Positions 1-9,512 of a stretch of DNA of 64,000 bases are shown piece by piece; the first letter of the stretch is position 1; the number at the start of each line of letters is the position of its first letter. The notes beneath the pieces are model-generated. The model was given only the letters and a program-made list of their open reading frames with translations, made no database searches and had not been told where the DNA came from. The stretch comes from Microbacterium mitrae (GTDB lineage: Bacteria; Actinomycetota; Actinomycetes; Actinomycetales; Microbacteriaceae). The DNA lies in NCBI RefSeq assembly GCF_008017445.1, contig NZ_VRSW01000004.1:62001-126000 (forward strand), written 5' to 3'. A program made the translations under genes and the position numbers.

Positions 1-1866
1 AGCTTCCCAGGAAATGACGAACCGTTCTTCTTGGATCGCGCATGGTTTAACCGCAATACTGACTCGTCACTTTACGGCAAACCGCTCGTGATTGGGGAGT
101 ATGTCCGCGACTGGAATGTCACAGGTGGAGTAGTCGCACTTGCGCCGCGAAACCCTGACTCTACCGTTGCGAAACTGGTTGCCGATTCGGCTTGGGCCCG
201 ACATCTCTGGCGCTTCAGAGCAACGCTAGCTTCAACCAAGGGATTCGGCTCGGAGACCATGGCTGACACGAACTCTGCGTGGTGGGCTTGGTACAGGTGG
301 GTCGGTGAGCGTTACGCCACGCCCCTGTCGATTACCTTTGCGTTCGTGGCCACCCACAATCACTTTGTGCTCGATCGGGGCGGCAAAGTTTTCAAGCAAT
401 CCGCGCCGGTTATCAAGCTACCGGAGGGCGCGTCGGAGGACGACCACTACGACTTGCTCGGAGTGCTCAATTCGTCCACCGCTTGCTTCTGGCTTAAACA
501 GGTCAGCCACAACAAGGGAGACTCGACCGACAGCCGCGGTGCGCGAGTGACTGGCGACCCTGCCTTCGACACGTATGAGTTCACCAGCACAAAACTAAAG
601 GAGTTTCCACTCCCTGCAAGGAATTCTCGAGAACTCACTCGGCAGATTGATGACGCCGCAAGAGAGCGTCAGACCGTCGAGCCTGCAACACTGATCGAAC
701 AGCAGGCCGATGCTTCTTCATTGGCGGAGGGGCGCATAAGGTGGGAACAGCTCGGGGGGGAGCTCGTCTGGTTGCAGGAAGAACTTGATTGGCACACTTA
801 CGAGTCGTACGGACTTGTGGATGCGAGCCTGGCACCCGAGGCTACATCGCGCTTGGCAATTGAGCCAGCCGCCCGGCCCTTCGAAATCGCGCTCGCCCGA
901 GATCTCTCTGGAGGCAGGGTCGTAACATCCTGGTTTGATCGCCATCACCGCACGCCAGTCACTGCCGTATCGTCGGATTGGCCCAGCTGGTATCGCGATT
1001 TAGTTGAGCGACGACTCACTGCAATTTCCCGAAGCCGAGACCTTCGATTGCTGGAGCAGCCCGATTACAAGCGCCGATGGGCAGGATTAGGTTGGGACGA
1101 ATTGCTCGCGGCAGCTGTGCGCGACGCAATGCTCGATAATCTTGAATCACTGGAGTTGTGGACCGACTCGGCGGAACGCCCTCTCGTACGTTCGGTCGCG
1201 CAGATCGCCGATGAACTGCGCCATGACGAACGGCTCCGCGAGCTCATGACGATTCACACGGGCTCGCGAGACTACGACCTCGTCGTGGAGCTCGGGAAGC
1301 TCATGCAGGATGAAGCAGTTCCGGCTTTCGCTCCGCTTCGCTATAAGCCCGCGGGCATCGAGAAGTTCCGCGCCTGGGAACAAACGTGGGAGCTGCAGCG
1401 CGCTCAAGATCGGGGCGAGCAGGTTGATGTGCCGGTGCCGCCGAAGTACAAACCAGCCGACTTCCTCAAGCAGAGCTATTGGAGCGCCCGCGGCAAGCTC
1501 GACGTGCCAAAGGAACGCTTCATCGCTTTCCCTGGCAGCACGTATGCGGAGGACGGAACGGCGGTTTACGGCTGGGCCGGGTGGAACCACAGTGAGCGTG
1601 GTCAGGCGATCGCTCGATTCGCCACGCAGGTGGCGCCGTCGGTGTCAGACGCAGATCAAGACCAGTTGGTGCCGCTCCTCGGAGCACTCATCGAACTACA
1701 GCCTTGGCTCGATCAGTGGCACAACGACATGGACAGCCGCGGAATCAAACCTTCTACGGCGATCCAACAAACGACCAATACACTGCTCGCGCGCCTCAAC
1801 ACGGGGCGTGACGAAGTGCTCTCTTGGCGACCGTCAGCCCCCAAGCGTGGAAGGAATCGCGCATGA
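1..1866 (+). CDS. pglX: BREX-2 adenine-specific DNA methyltransferase PglX, 3' part only
   Basis: The gene is cut by the window edge. The frame is open from base 1, so the TTG at 31 is internal and 621 residues of the C-terminal half are visible. PglX is the N6-adenine methyltransferase of type 2 BREX (Pgl) phage defence and is usually about 1,200 residues. The stretch from residue about 100 to 205 (LNSSTACFWL, then FTSTKLKEFPLP) looks like the target-recognition region that follows the catalytic domain in Eco57I/TaqI-type methyltransferases; the catalytic NPPY motif lies upstream of the window. The stop overlaps the next ATG as ATGA. Identity rests largely on the pglY, pglZ, brxD and brxHI genes that follow. 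Confidence 0.85.
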   Translation, partial: SFPGNDEPFFLDRAWFNRNTDSSLYGKPLVIGEYVRDWNVTGGVVALAPRNPDSTVAKLVADSAWARHLWRFRATLASTKGFGSETMADTNSAWWAWYRWVGERYATPLSITFAFVATHNHFVLDRGGKVFKQSAPVIKLPEGASEDDHYDLLGVLNSSTACFWLKQVSHNKGDSTDSRGARVTGDPAFDTYEFTSTKLKEFPLPARNSRELTRQIDDAARERQTVEPATLIEQQADASSLAEGRIRWEQLGGELVWLQEELDWHTYESYGLVDASLAPEATSRLAIEPAARPFEIALARDLSGGRVVTSWFDRHHRTPVTAVSSDWPSWYRDLVERRLTAISRSRDLRLLEQPDYKRRWAGLGWDELLAAAVRDAMLDNLESLELWTDSAERPLVRSVAQIADELRHDERLRELMTIHTGSRDYDLVVELGKLMQDEAVPAFAPLRYKPAGIEKFRAWEQTWELQRAQDRGEQVDVPVPPKYKPADFLKQSYWSARGKLDVPKERFIAFPGSTYAEDGTAVYGWAGWNHSERGQAIARFATQVAPSVSDADQDQLVPLLGALIELQPWLDQWHNDMDSRGIKPSTAIQQTTNTLLARLNTGRDEVLSWRPSAPKRGRNRA

Positions 1867-4800
1867 CCGAATTCACACAGCAATCACCGCTTCGTGACCT
1901 CATTGAGATCCCGGAGCGCGTTGAAGCCGCCGACTTCGTCATCAAGCTCGATGAGGGAGTGGCCCGTCACACGCAGACAGTGAAGGACTATGTCGTCACC
2001 GACGCTATCGCTGAGGCCATCGGCGAGGGACTCGACCTCGTGGCGGCCTCCCTTGCACGGCAGTCTTCACGCGGCGCATTCCTTGACGGCTCCTTTGGTT
2101 CCGGTAAATCGCACTACATGGCCGTGTTGCACCTGCTTCTCACTGGCAGCCTCGAAGCACGGCAGATTCCTGGTTTGGCTCCAACGATCGCGGCACGCCA
2201 GGACCTCCTCGGGCACAAACTCCTCGCTCTGGACTACAACCTGCTCGGCGCCACCTCATTCGAGGATGCAATATTCAAGGGGTACCTCAAGACGGTCGCG
2301 GAAAAGCATCCCGATGCCCCGGCACCAATTTTGCACGCCAGTGACGCATTGCTGGTCGACGCGCGGAACATGCGAGCCCATATGGGAGACGACGCGTTCT
2401 TCGCGGGGCTCGGGAGCGGTGACTCGGCGTGGGGTGCACTCGCGAGCGCTTGGGATGCTGCAAGTTTCGACGCCGCGAGCACCCAGCGTCCGGGCTCACC
2501 TGATCGAGATCGCCTGGTCGGTGATCTCATCGAAAGCTACTTCTCTGGATATGCGCGCGCCGGCCAGTGGCTACCCATGGAAGATGGCCTGCAGGCCCTC
2601 TCAGCCCATGCAAAGTCACTCGGATATCAGGGACTAGTCTTCATGATCGACGAGATTGTGCTCTGGCTAGGGCAACACCTCACCAACGAAGACTGGGTCC
2701 GCACCGAGACCGAAAAGGTCGTACAGCTCGCAGAGAATGCGGCCGCGAACCTGCCCATCCCAATCACGTCTTTCCTGGCCCGTCAGCGTGACCTCCGCGA
2801 CTTCCTGGGCACCCATGCTTCCGGGGCCGAGCGCGCGGCGCATGCTCAGGTGTTCGAGTATTGGGAAGAACGCTTCTCCAAGATCAAGCTGCAGGCTGCA
2901 GACCTCCCGAAAATCGTGAAACAGCGTCTGTTGCAGCCCAAGAACCCGGCGGCCGCAGCAACACTGCAGTCGGCACTCACCGAGGTCAAGCGCGACTATG
3001 CAGCCTGGGGTTATCTGCTGTCAGACGATGCGCATTCAGACGAGAAGGCATTCGGCGACGTTTACCCATTCTCACCCGCGCTCGTCGATACGATGGTGGC
3101 GCTCTCCAGCCTCATGCAACGCGAACGTACTGCACTCAAGCTGATGGCCGAGTTGCTCCGTGACGGACGCAACACGCTTCGGGTGTCGGATGTTATTCCG
3201 GTCGGTGATCTGTACGCTCCAGTCGTTCTCGGTGGGTCACAGCCCCTCACCGATGAAATGAAGCAGCACTTCCAGATTTCGTCTGACTTCTATCTGAAGA
3301 AGATGCGTCCGTACCTGCTTCGGAAGCACTCGCTCACCGAAGCCACGACCGAAGCACTCGACCGCAACCATGCGTTCGTGACTGAAGATCGACTGGCGAA
3401 AACCGTACTGATTGCGGCTCTTGCCCCAGAAGCCAAGTCGCTATCGAATCTCACGGCAGCAAAACTGGCTGCGCTCAATTACGGCACTATCGACGCGTTT
3501 ATCCCCGGACAAGAAGCCAGCCAAGCTCTGACGCTCGTGCGCGAATGGGCGAGTGAGTTCGGTGAGGTCAGCGTCGGTGACGGCGCCGACCCGATCATCA
3601 CGGCAACCCTCAGCGGCGTGGATTATGACTCGATCCTTCAACGCGTGGTCACTGAAGACAACCCTCAAGCGCGACGCGAACTCGTGCGCAAAATGATCGC
3701 GCATGAACTGAACCTCAGCTCCGAAAGCTTGGTCGGGCGCCGCCTCTCGCATGTGTGGCGCGGTCAGAAGCGAAATGTGGTCGTGAAGTTCGGAAACGTG
3801 CGCGACACCAGCGACGTCCTCGACAGCGACCTCGTCCACAGCGATGCCGACTGGCATGTGATCATTGATTTCCCCTACGACAGCGGGGATCGCCGGCCCT
3901 CCGACGACCTGGCTCGACTCCGACAGGTGAAAGACGACGATCGACGGGCGAACACGATCGCCTGGGTGCCGAACTTCCTATCCGACCCGCGTCAAACCGA
4001 TCTCGGCAAGCTCGTTCAGCTGGAGTTCCTGCTGAAAGGCAACCACTTCGACGAAAACGCAATTCACCTCCCCGTCGCTGACCGCGGCCCGGCACGGCAG
4101 AATCTGGAGGCACAGCGTCGCACCCTGCGCGAAGTCATCGCTGGCGCCATCCGCCAGGCGTACCACGTCAATACCCCGGAGGAAGTCAACGTCAGCCACG
4201 AACTTGGTGGCAGCGAGATCTTCCAGGTTCTCCTCCCTGGCGTGACCATCGCCCCGCCGCCGACCGGCACCCTCCTCGAAGGAATTCACCATGCGCTCGA
4301 TACCGCGTGGGCGGCAGAGTTTCCCGATCATCCAGATCTCGGCGCCGACGAAGTCACGGTGCGACGTCTCACCGAAGCCGTCGATCTCGTGACCGCCACC
4401 GTCGAAGCCGGTGGACGAAGGCAGGGCCTCACACTCGCGGAGCAGCGTGTCGCACGTGAGGTGGTTTCCAAACTCAAGCTGGGAACCGTGAATGAAAACG
4501 TGCTCGTCGTCGACCGAGCAAACTTCGGGTGGAGCAGCGAGTTCGCGCGATGGGAGGGGGAACTCGGCGAATCGATCACGATCGACCGCCTGCGCGAGAA
4601 AATGCACAAATGGGGTATGACCCGACACATGGAAGACGCCGTCTTGATCACCTGGGCCTTGCTCGGCAACTACGATCTTGGCAGCACCGGCACGCTCACG
4701 ATCGGCGGCCTCGGCTCCGGAGCCGTACCCCGTCTGGCGGACATCCCGAGTGAAGAGGACTGGAGCCTGGCGGGATCCCGTGCCGGTACAATCTTTGGGA

Positions 4801-5504
4801 TCACCCCCGAGCACAACCGCACGGTGCGCGCGGTGTCACGCTTTGCCGACAACATTCGTGCACGCGCAACGACCAGCACGTTCTCCGACCTTGTGGGCCA
4901 ACTGGAAGCCCACGCTGACGTGCTCGGCCTGGATACTGCCGCTCTGCTCGGGCGTCTCGCTACCGCGCGGCGCCTGCGCGGCTTGACGGCCGCGTTGAGC
5001 GGAAATCTGACCGATACCGCACTCATCGAGACGCTGGCGAGCTTCGATCTACCCGACGAACTGACGGCTTTCGCTGCCACGCACGCGACGGCCCAACACA
5101 TCGTCCAGCACTTGAGCGGGCTCGACTGGGATATGGTCACGGCCGCGCTGAGTCGAAACGATGCGAAGTTTGGAGCGACGGTCACGGCACTCCAAGAAAC
5201 CGCCCGCGTGGACGAGTCCATCGCCAAGCTCGAGCCTCAGTTGCACCAGCTCGCAGCCGATGCGCGCGCACTCCTCATGAATGCCTCGGGACCCGAGACC
5301 CCGCCAGCACCCGCACCGGCGCCGCAACCGGAGCCATCGGCGCGACCTGAACAATCGCAGATCAGTCTCACCGGCCACACCACCCACACCACGGTGGCCG
5401 AGCTGGATGCGGCGCTCGCACAGCTCGGCAAGGCTATTCGCTCAGAGACTCAGGCTCGTGACACCGACCGCGTCACGATCACCTGGCAGGTCGATGAATC
5501 ATGA
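1863..5504 (+). CDS. pglY: BREX-2 ATPase PglY
   Basis: A 1,213-residue P-loop ATPase matching PglY of type 2 BREX in length and position. Walker A is GSFGSGKS at residues 76-83, and a Walker B-like FMIDEI lies near residue 260. The rest is a long helical region, and a Pro/Ala-rich linker near residue 1,140 precedes a short C-terminal segment. I chose the ATG at 1863 because it forms an ATGA overlap with the pglX stop; the upstream in-frame TTG at 1824 would lie inside pglX. PglY is required for Pgl defence, but its biochemical role is poorly known. It is co-transcribed with pglX and pglZ. Confidence 0.88.
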   Translation: MTEFTQQSPLRDLIEIPERVEAADFVIKLDEGVARHTQTVKDYVVTDAIAEAIGEGLDLVAASLARQSSRGAFLDGSFGSGKSHYMAVLHLLLTGSLEARQIPGLAPTIAARQDLLGHKLLALDYNLLGATSFEDAIFKGYLKTVAEKHPDAPAPILHASDALLVDARNMRAHMGDDAFFAGLGSGDSAWGALASAWDAASFDAASTQRPGSPDRDRLVGDLIESYFSGYARAGQWLPMEDGLQALSAHAKSLGYQGLVFMIDEIVLWLGQHLTNEDWVRTETEKVVQLAENAAANLPIPITSFLARQRDLRDFLGTHASGAERAAHAQVFEYWEERFSKIKLQAADLPKIVKQRLLQPKNPAAAATLQSALTEVKRDYAAWGYLLSDDAHSDEKAFGDVYPFSPALVDTMVALSSLMQRERTALKLMAELLRDGRNTLRVSDVIPVGDLYAPVVLGGSQPLTDEMKQHFQISSDFYLKKMRPYLLRKHSLTEATTEALDRNHAFVTEDRLAKTVLIAALAPEAKSLSNLTAAKLAALNYGTIDAFIPGQEASQALTLVREWASEFGEVSVGDGADPIITATLSGVDYDSILQRVVTEDNPQARRELVRKMIAHELNLSSESLVGRRLSHVWRGQKRNVVVKFGNVRDTSDVLDSDLVHSDADWHVIIDFPYDSGDRRPSDDLARLRQVKDDDRRANTIAWVPNFLSDPRQTDLGKLVQLEFLLKGNHFDENAIHLPVADRGPARQNLEAQRRTLREVIAGAIRQAYHVNTPEEVNVSHELGGSEIFQVLLPGVTIAPPPTGTLLEGIHHALDTAWAAEFPDHPDLGADEVTVRRLTEAVDLVTATVEAGGRRQGLTLAEQRVAREVVSKLKLGTVNENVLVVDRANFGWSSEFARWEGELGESITIDRLREKMHKWGMTRHMEDAVLITWALLGNYDLGSTGTLTIGGLGSGAVPRLADIPSEEDWSLAGSRAGTIFGITPEHNRTVRAVSRFADNIRARATTSTFSDLVGQLEAHADVLGLDTAALLGRLATARRLRGLTAALSGNLTDTALIETLASFDLPDELTAFAATHATAQHIVQHLSGLDWDMVTAALSRNDAKFGATVTALQETARVDESIAKLEPQLHQLAADARALLMNASGPETPPAPAPAPQPEPSARPEQSQISLTGHTTHTTVAELDAALAQLGKAIRSETQARDTDRVTITWQVDES

Positions 5505-8200
5505 ACCTGCCAGTTGCCCCCGAGCGCGCGCTCCGCGATCACATCGCTGAGTGGCTCGAAAATCCGCGCCGCACGGCCCGAGTGAAGTTGGTGCGCGCGC
5601 AGCCCGTGTGGACGGGAGAGTCCGTCCTCAGCATCGCCGGCCAACGAGTGCACGTTGCGGAGGGGGTGTCTGGACTCGCCGCTCTCGACGCGATCCGCCA
5701 GGCTCCTGCCGACGAGTTTGTCGTCGTCCTCACGGGCCTGGGTGCTGCCGAGCTTGGGTCAGCGGTCTGGGTCGAGGCAGAACGGCACGAGGTCGCAACT
5801 CTCGATGAGTGGGACAGCGTCCCCGGCTATTTCGGAGTCCGCGATCGGCAGGTTCCGCCCCCCGTTCGTGCGCTTGGGAGCTGGGTACCGGACGTCTTGG
5901 CGGCGTGGAGGCCGGAGCGTGGATACTTACCCGCGCCCGGTGGAATACTCTCCGCTCGTCACGTCGTGCGCGGTCTTCTCGCCGCACTCCTCGGCTTAGC
6001 CCGTATCGATGATCTCGAAGTGCTCTCCACAGCGCTGACGCCGCTTGATGGCGATGCTGTGAAAGCTTGTCTTCGGCAGCTCGACTCTGAGGTTCTCGAT
6101 GGCCTGATCCGTGCGACAAGTGCGGAGATTGATCCCAGCCTCGGCCTCGCACTTCGCGCTGCGGGACGAGCAGGAGCTGTCTCTCCCGTTGCCGTAGGCC
6201 TCGTACTCGCTGAGCTGTGGCCGAGTGCTGTCGCCGGGAATACCGCACCCTCGACGGTGAGTGCTCCAACCGCGGCAGCGCGCGTTCGTATCGAACGACA
6301 CGTCGGCACAAACCCCAGCGCCACGGCCGCCTCGCGCTACGGAGCTGCGGCACGAACCGTCACCTCTCGGTGGCTCGTGTCCAACTCGACGGATGCTCGA
6401 AACGTATTGGCTCAAGCGGAAGCCATCTGTGCCGACCTTGGATGGACAGAAGGCGCGGCCGCGTCATCGTTCCTTCTTGCCGGTCTGCGTCTCCGAGTCG
6501 AAACGTTTGCCGCTCGCGTCAGCGACGCAGCGCAGGATCGTTCTACCCTCGCGTCTATCGCCGTGGACAAGGCATTCGCCGTGCTGAAGTCGCATGATGC
6601 GAGCGCATCCCTAGGCGACGCGCTGGATACCGCCGCGACGGCCGTGCGCGCCACGCGTTGGCTTGCATCACCAAACACCGTCCCCCACTCTTTTGGATCT
6701 GCGGTCACAACGTTCGCGACGGATGGCGCCTGGGCGGAGCGTGCACTTGGACGCCTGTGGTCTGGAGACACCGACCCCGTGCTTGCAGGCTCCTACCGCG
6801 ACCTGGCCCATGCCATCCAGGCTCGACGTCGCGAAGACGACGCTCGTGCCGCGGAAATGTTGTCGGGCGCAGCGTTCCACGGCGATGAGTTCTTCCCGAT
6901 CGAAGCAATCCTGGCTCAGCACGTCGTTCCGCTGTCGTCGCAGACCAACGTACTGCTGCTCGTCCTCGATGGGATGAGCGTGCCGACAGCATCGGCACTC
7001 ATCTCGGAACTTACTCAGTCCGGGTGGGGCGAGATCGTTCGTGCGGGATCCAAGAAGCGTGACGTTGCAGTGGCAATGTTGCCGACGGTGACTGAGTTCT
7101 CGCGTACTTCGCTGTTTGCAGGTGAGCCGATGGCCGGCAACCAGCAGACAGAGAAGTCGCGCTTCGCTGCCATGTGTCGGGGCATGGTCTTCCACAAGGA
7201 TGACCTGCGGTCGGAAGCAGGGCATGCGCTCCCGCCACTTGTCACATCAACAATCTCTGACACGAAGCAGAAGATTGTCGCCGCGGTGCTCAACACAATC
7301 GATGACTCCCTCGCGAGTGCAGACGTCGACGCGTTGGAGTGGAATGCGTCATCCATCGCCTACCTCCGAGCGTTGCTCAACGAGGCGGCGCGGAGCGGCC
7401 GGACTGTGATCATGACCTCGGACCACGGCCACGTTGTGGAACGCGGAGGGGAGCTACGCAATATCCCGAGCTCTCCGGCGCGCTGGCGCACTCCTGAAAG
7501 TGGTCCAGTTGCTCAAGACGAAGTGTTGGTTCAGGGGCCGCGTGTGCTCTCCTCTGCAGGCCAAGCGGTCCTTGCCGTGAGTGACGGGCTGCGTTACGCC
7601 TCCAAGAAGGCTGGCTATCACGGCGGCGCATCACTGGCTGAACTCGTCATCCCCATCTCTGTTCTTCAGCCTCAAGGGGTTGCTTCGCCGGACGGCTGGG
7701 TAGAGGCACCCCCGCAAGAGCCGACCTGGTGGAATGAGCCATTGCGTGATGTGCAAGAACCGGACCGCGTGGTTCCGGTTGCTCCGAAACCACGTAAGTC
7801 CAGCAAGACTCCAAGCGTTTCGGGAGCAGTCGCGCTGTTCGACACCGTCGATGAACCCACCAACAGCGATGCTGTTGCACAGCCCGGCGCATCCCTGGGC
7901 GAACGACTGACGCAGGCGGCCGAATACGGCCGGCGTCGCGATGCAGGCGGTCGTCATCCGATCGATGACATAGACACGATTGCCGTCATCGACGCGCTCC
8001 TCGCGGGCGGGGGACGCGCCCACCAGGACACCCTGGCAACACGTCTGGGCGTACCAGCGCATAGCTTCCGCGGAATTCTCACCGCGTTACGCCGCGCCCT
8101 TAACGTCGATGGGTATGAGGTCATTCGGGTCGATCCAGATCGCGTCACCGTGATCCTTGACGAGCAGCTTCTTCGCGAGCAGTTCGGCCTGGGAAGATAG
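5501..8200 (+). CDS. pglZ: BREX-2 alkaline phosphatase-superfamily protein PglZ
   Basis: An 899-residue protein. PglZ is the one gene shared by all BREX types. The alkaline phosphatase-like core is visible: LLLVLDGMS near residue 488 carries the first metal-binding Asp, and TSDHGHV near residue 640 supplies the downstream Asp/His metal ligands. The C-terminal 80 residues (RAHQDTLATRLGVPAHSFRG) look like a winged helix. The ATG at 5501 overlaps the pglY stop by four bases. Family members are metal-dependent phosphatases/nucleases; which activity applies here cannot be read from the sequence. Confidence 0.92.
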   Translation: MNLPVAPERALRDHIAEWLENPRRTARVKLVRAQPVWTGESVLSIAGQRVHVAEGVSGLAALDAIRQAPADEFVVVLTGLGAAELGSAVWVEAERHEVATLDEWDSVPGYFGVRDRQVPPPVRALGSWVPDVLAAWRPERGYLPAPGGILSARHVVRGLLAALLGLARIDDLEVLSTALTPLDGDAVKACLRQLDSEVLDGLIRATSAEIDPSLGLALRAAGRAGAVSPVAVGLVLAELWPSAVAGNTAPSTVSAPTAAARVRIERHVGTNPSATAASRYGAAARTVTSRWLVSNSTDARNVLAQAEAICADLGWTEGAAASSFLLAGLRLRVETFAARVSDAAQDRSTLASIAVDKAFAVLKSHDASASLGDALDTAATAVRATRWLASPNTVPHSFGSAVTTFATDGAWAERALGRLWSGDTDPVLAGSYRDLAHAIQARRREDDARAAEMLSGAAFHGDEFFPIEAILAQHVVPLSSQTNVLLLVLDGMSVPTASALISELTQSGWGEIVRAGSKKRDVAVAMLPTVTEFSRTSLFAGEPMAGNQQTEKSRFAAMCRGMVFHKDDLRSEAGHALPPLVTSTISDTKQKIVAAVLNTIDDSLASADVDALEWNASSIAYLRALLNEAARSGRTVIMTSDHGHVVERGGELRNIPSSPARWRTPESGPVAQDEVLVQGPRVLSSAGQAVLAVSDGLRYASKKAGYHGGASLAELVIPISVLQPQGVASPDGWVEAPPQEPTWWNEPLRDVQEPDRVVPVAPKPRKSSKTPSVSGAVALFDTVDEPTNSDAVAQPGASLGERLTQAAEYGRRRDAGGRHPIDDIDTIAVIDALLAGGGRAHQDTLATRLGVPAHSFRGILTALRRALNVDGYEVIRVDPDRVTVILDEQLLREQFGLGR

Positions 8201-8204
8201 CCCC

Positions 8205-9512
8205 ATGGTTACAGTCAGCCCTCGCCGACGTCGGGAGATTATTGATGCGCTGCGTCGCGGCACCGTGCCACAGCGAGGGCTCGACGTCATGGCCGTTGGC
8301 CTCGATCGATTCGAGGCCACACTCAATGAAGAGCTGACCACCGTCGCGGCGGGCGGCGGCGTCTTCAAAGCAGTGCGCGGCGAATACGGGTCGGGTAAGA
8401 CGTTCTTTGCACGTTGGCTCACTGATTCGGCCAAACAGCGAGGGTTCGCGACCGCCGAAATTCAGATCTCCGAGACGGAAACGCCGCTCCACAAACTCGA
8501 AACGATCTACCGACGCATCACCGAAAACCTCGCCACCGAAGCCATCTCCGCGAGTGCATTTCGCGAGGTCATTGACGGCTGGTTCCGGGTGCTTGAAGAG
8601 GATGCCATCGCCGCAGGGGCAAATCTGTCTGCCCCCGACGACCTGGAATCCAAAACGGCGGGGCTTTTGGAGCAGCGCCTGGCGACGGTAAGCCGCACCG
8701 CACCTGCCTTTGCTGCTGCCCTGCGCGGTTATCACTCGGCGCTGCGCGATGGCGACGTTGCAACTGCCGATGGCCTCGTCGCCTGGCTCGGAGGGCAGCC
8801 GTCCGTGGCTGCCACAGTGCGACGTGCCGCCGGCGTGCGCGGCGATATCGATCACTTCGCGGCGTTTGGATTTCTCCAAGGACTTCTCGCTGTCTTGCGA
8901 GACTCAGACTATGCAGGGCTCGTTCTCGTGCTTGACGAAGTGGAGACCCTGCAACGAGTCCGCAGTGATGTGCGAGAGAAGTCGTTGAATGCGCTCCGTC
9001 AGCTCCTCGATGAGGTGGACGCCGGCCGCTTTCCCGGCCTCTACGTATTGATCACAGGCACACCAGCGTTCTTCGAAGGAACGCAGGGCGTGCAGCGGCT
9101 ACCACCGCTCGCCTCACGTATTTCCGTCGATTTCACTGGCGCCCCACGGTGGGACAACCCTCGCGCTCCACAGATTCGTTTGCTTGGCTTTCAGCAAGAC
9201 AGCCTGGTCGAACTCGGTCGCAGGGTGCGAGACATTTACGCGTCGGACAGTCGCGCGCACGACCGCATCTCGGCTCTTGTGACCGACGAGTATGTCGCAC
9301 GCTTGGCGCAATCGATTGCTGGGCAGCTGGGCGGTCGCGTGGGCGTTGCTCCTCGAGTGTTCCTCAGAAAGCTCGTCGATATTCTCGACCGCATCGACCA
9401 GTTCCCGGATTTCACGCCCGATCATTCTGGCGTCGTTCCGATCGCCGTTGCAGAACTGAACGACGATGAACGCGCCGCGACCGGGCTCGACGCGATCGAC
9501 ATCGATGTCTGA
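8205..9512 (+). CDS. brxD: BREX ATP-binding protein BrxD
   Basis: A 435-residue ATPase. Walker A is GEYGSGKT near residue 60 and Walker B is LVLVLDEVETL near residue 245. The start is the ATG at 8205, four bases after the pglZ stop, with GGGAAG just upstream as ribosome-binding site; the in-frame ATG at 8157 lies inside pglZ. BrxD accompanies BrxHI and PglZ in type 2 (and type 6) BREX, and this trio immediately downstream of pglXY is the expected type 2 content. The 3' end overlaps brxHI by eight bases. Confidence 0.88.
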   Translation: MVTVSPRRRREIIDALRRGTVPQRGLDVMAVGLDRFEATLNEELTTVAAGGGVFKAVRGEYGSGKTFFARWLTDSAKQRGFATAEIQISETETPLHKLETIYRRITENLATEAISASAFREVIDGWFRVLEEDAIAAGANLSAPDDLESKTAGLLEQRLATVSRTAPAFAAALRGYHSALRDGDVATADGLVAWLGGQPSVAATVRRAAGVRGDIDHFAAFGFLQGLLAVLRDSDYAGLVLVLDEVETLQRVRSDVREKSLNALRQLLDEVDAGRFPGLYVLITGTPAFFEGTQGVQRLPPLASRISVDFTGAPRWDNPRAPQIRLLGFQQDSLVELGRRVRDIYASDSRAHDRISALVTDEYVARLAQSIAGQLGGRVGVAPRVFLRKLVDILDRIDQFPDFTPDHSGVVPIAVAELNDDERAATGLDAIDIDV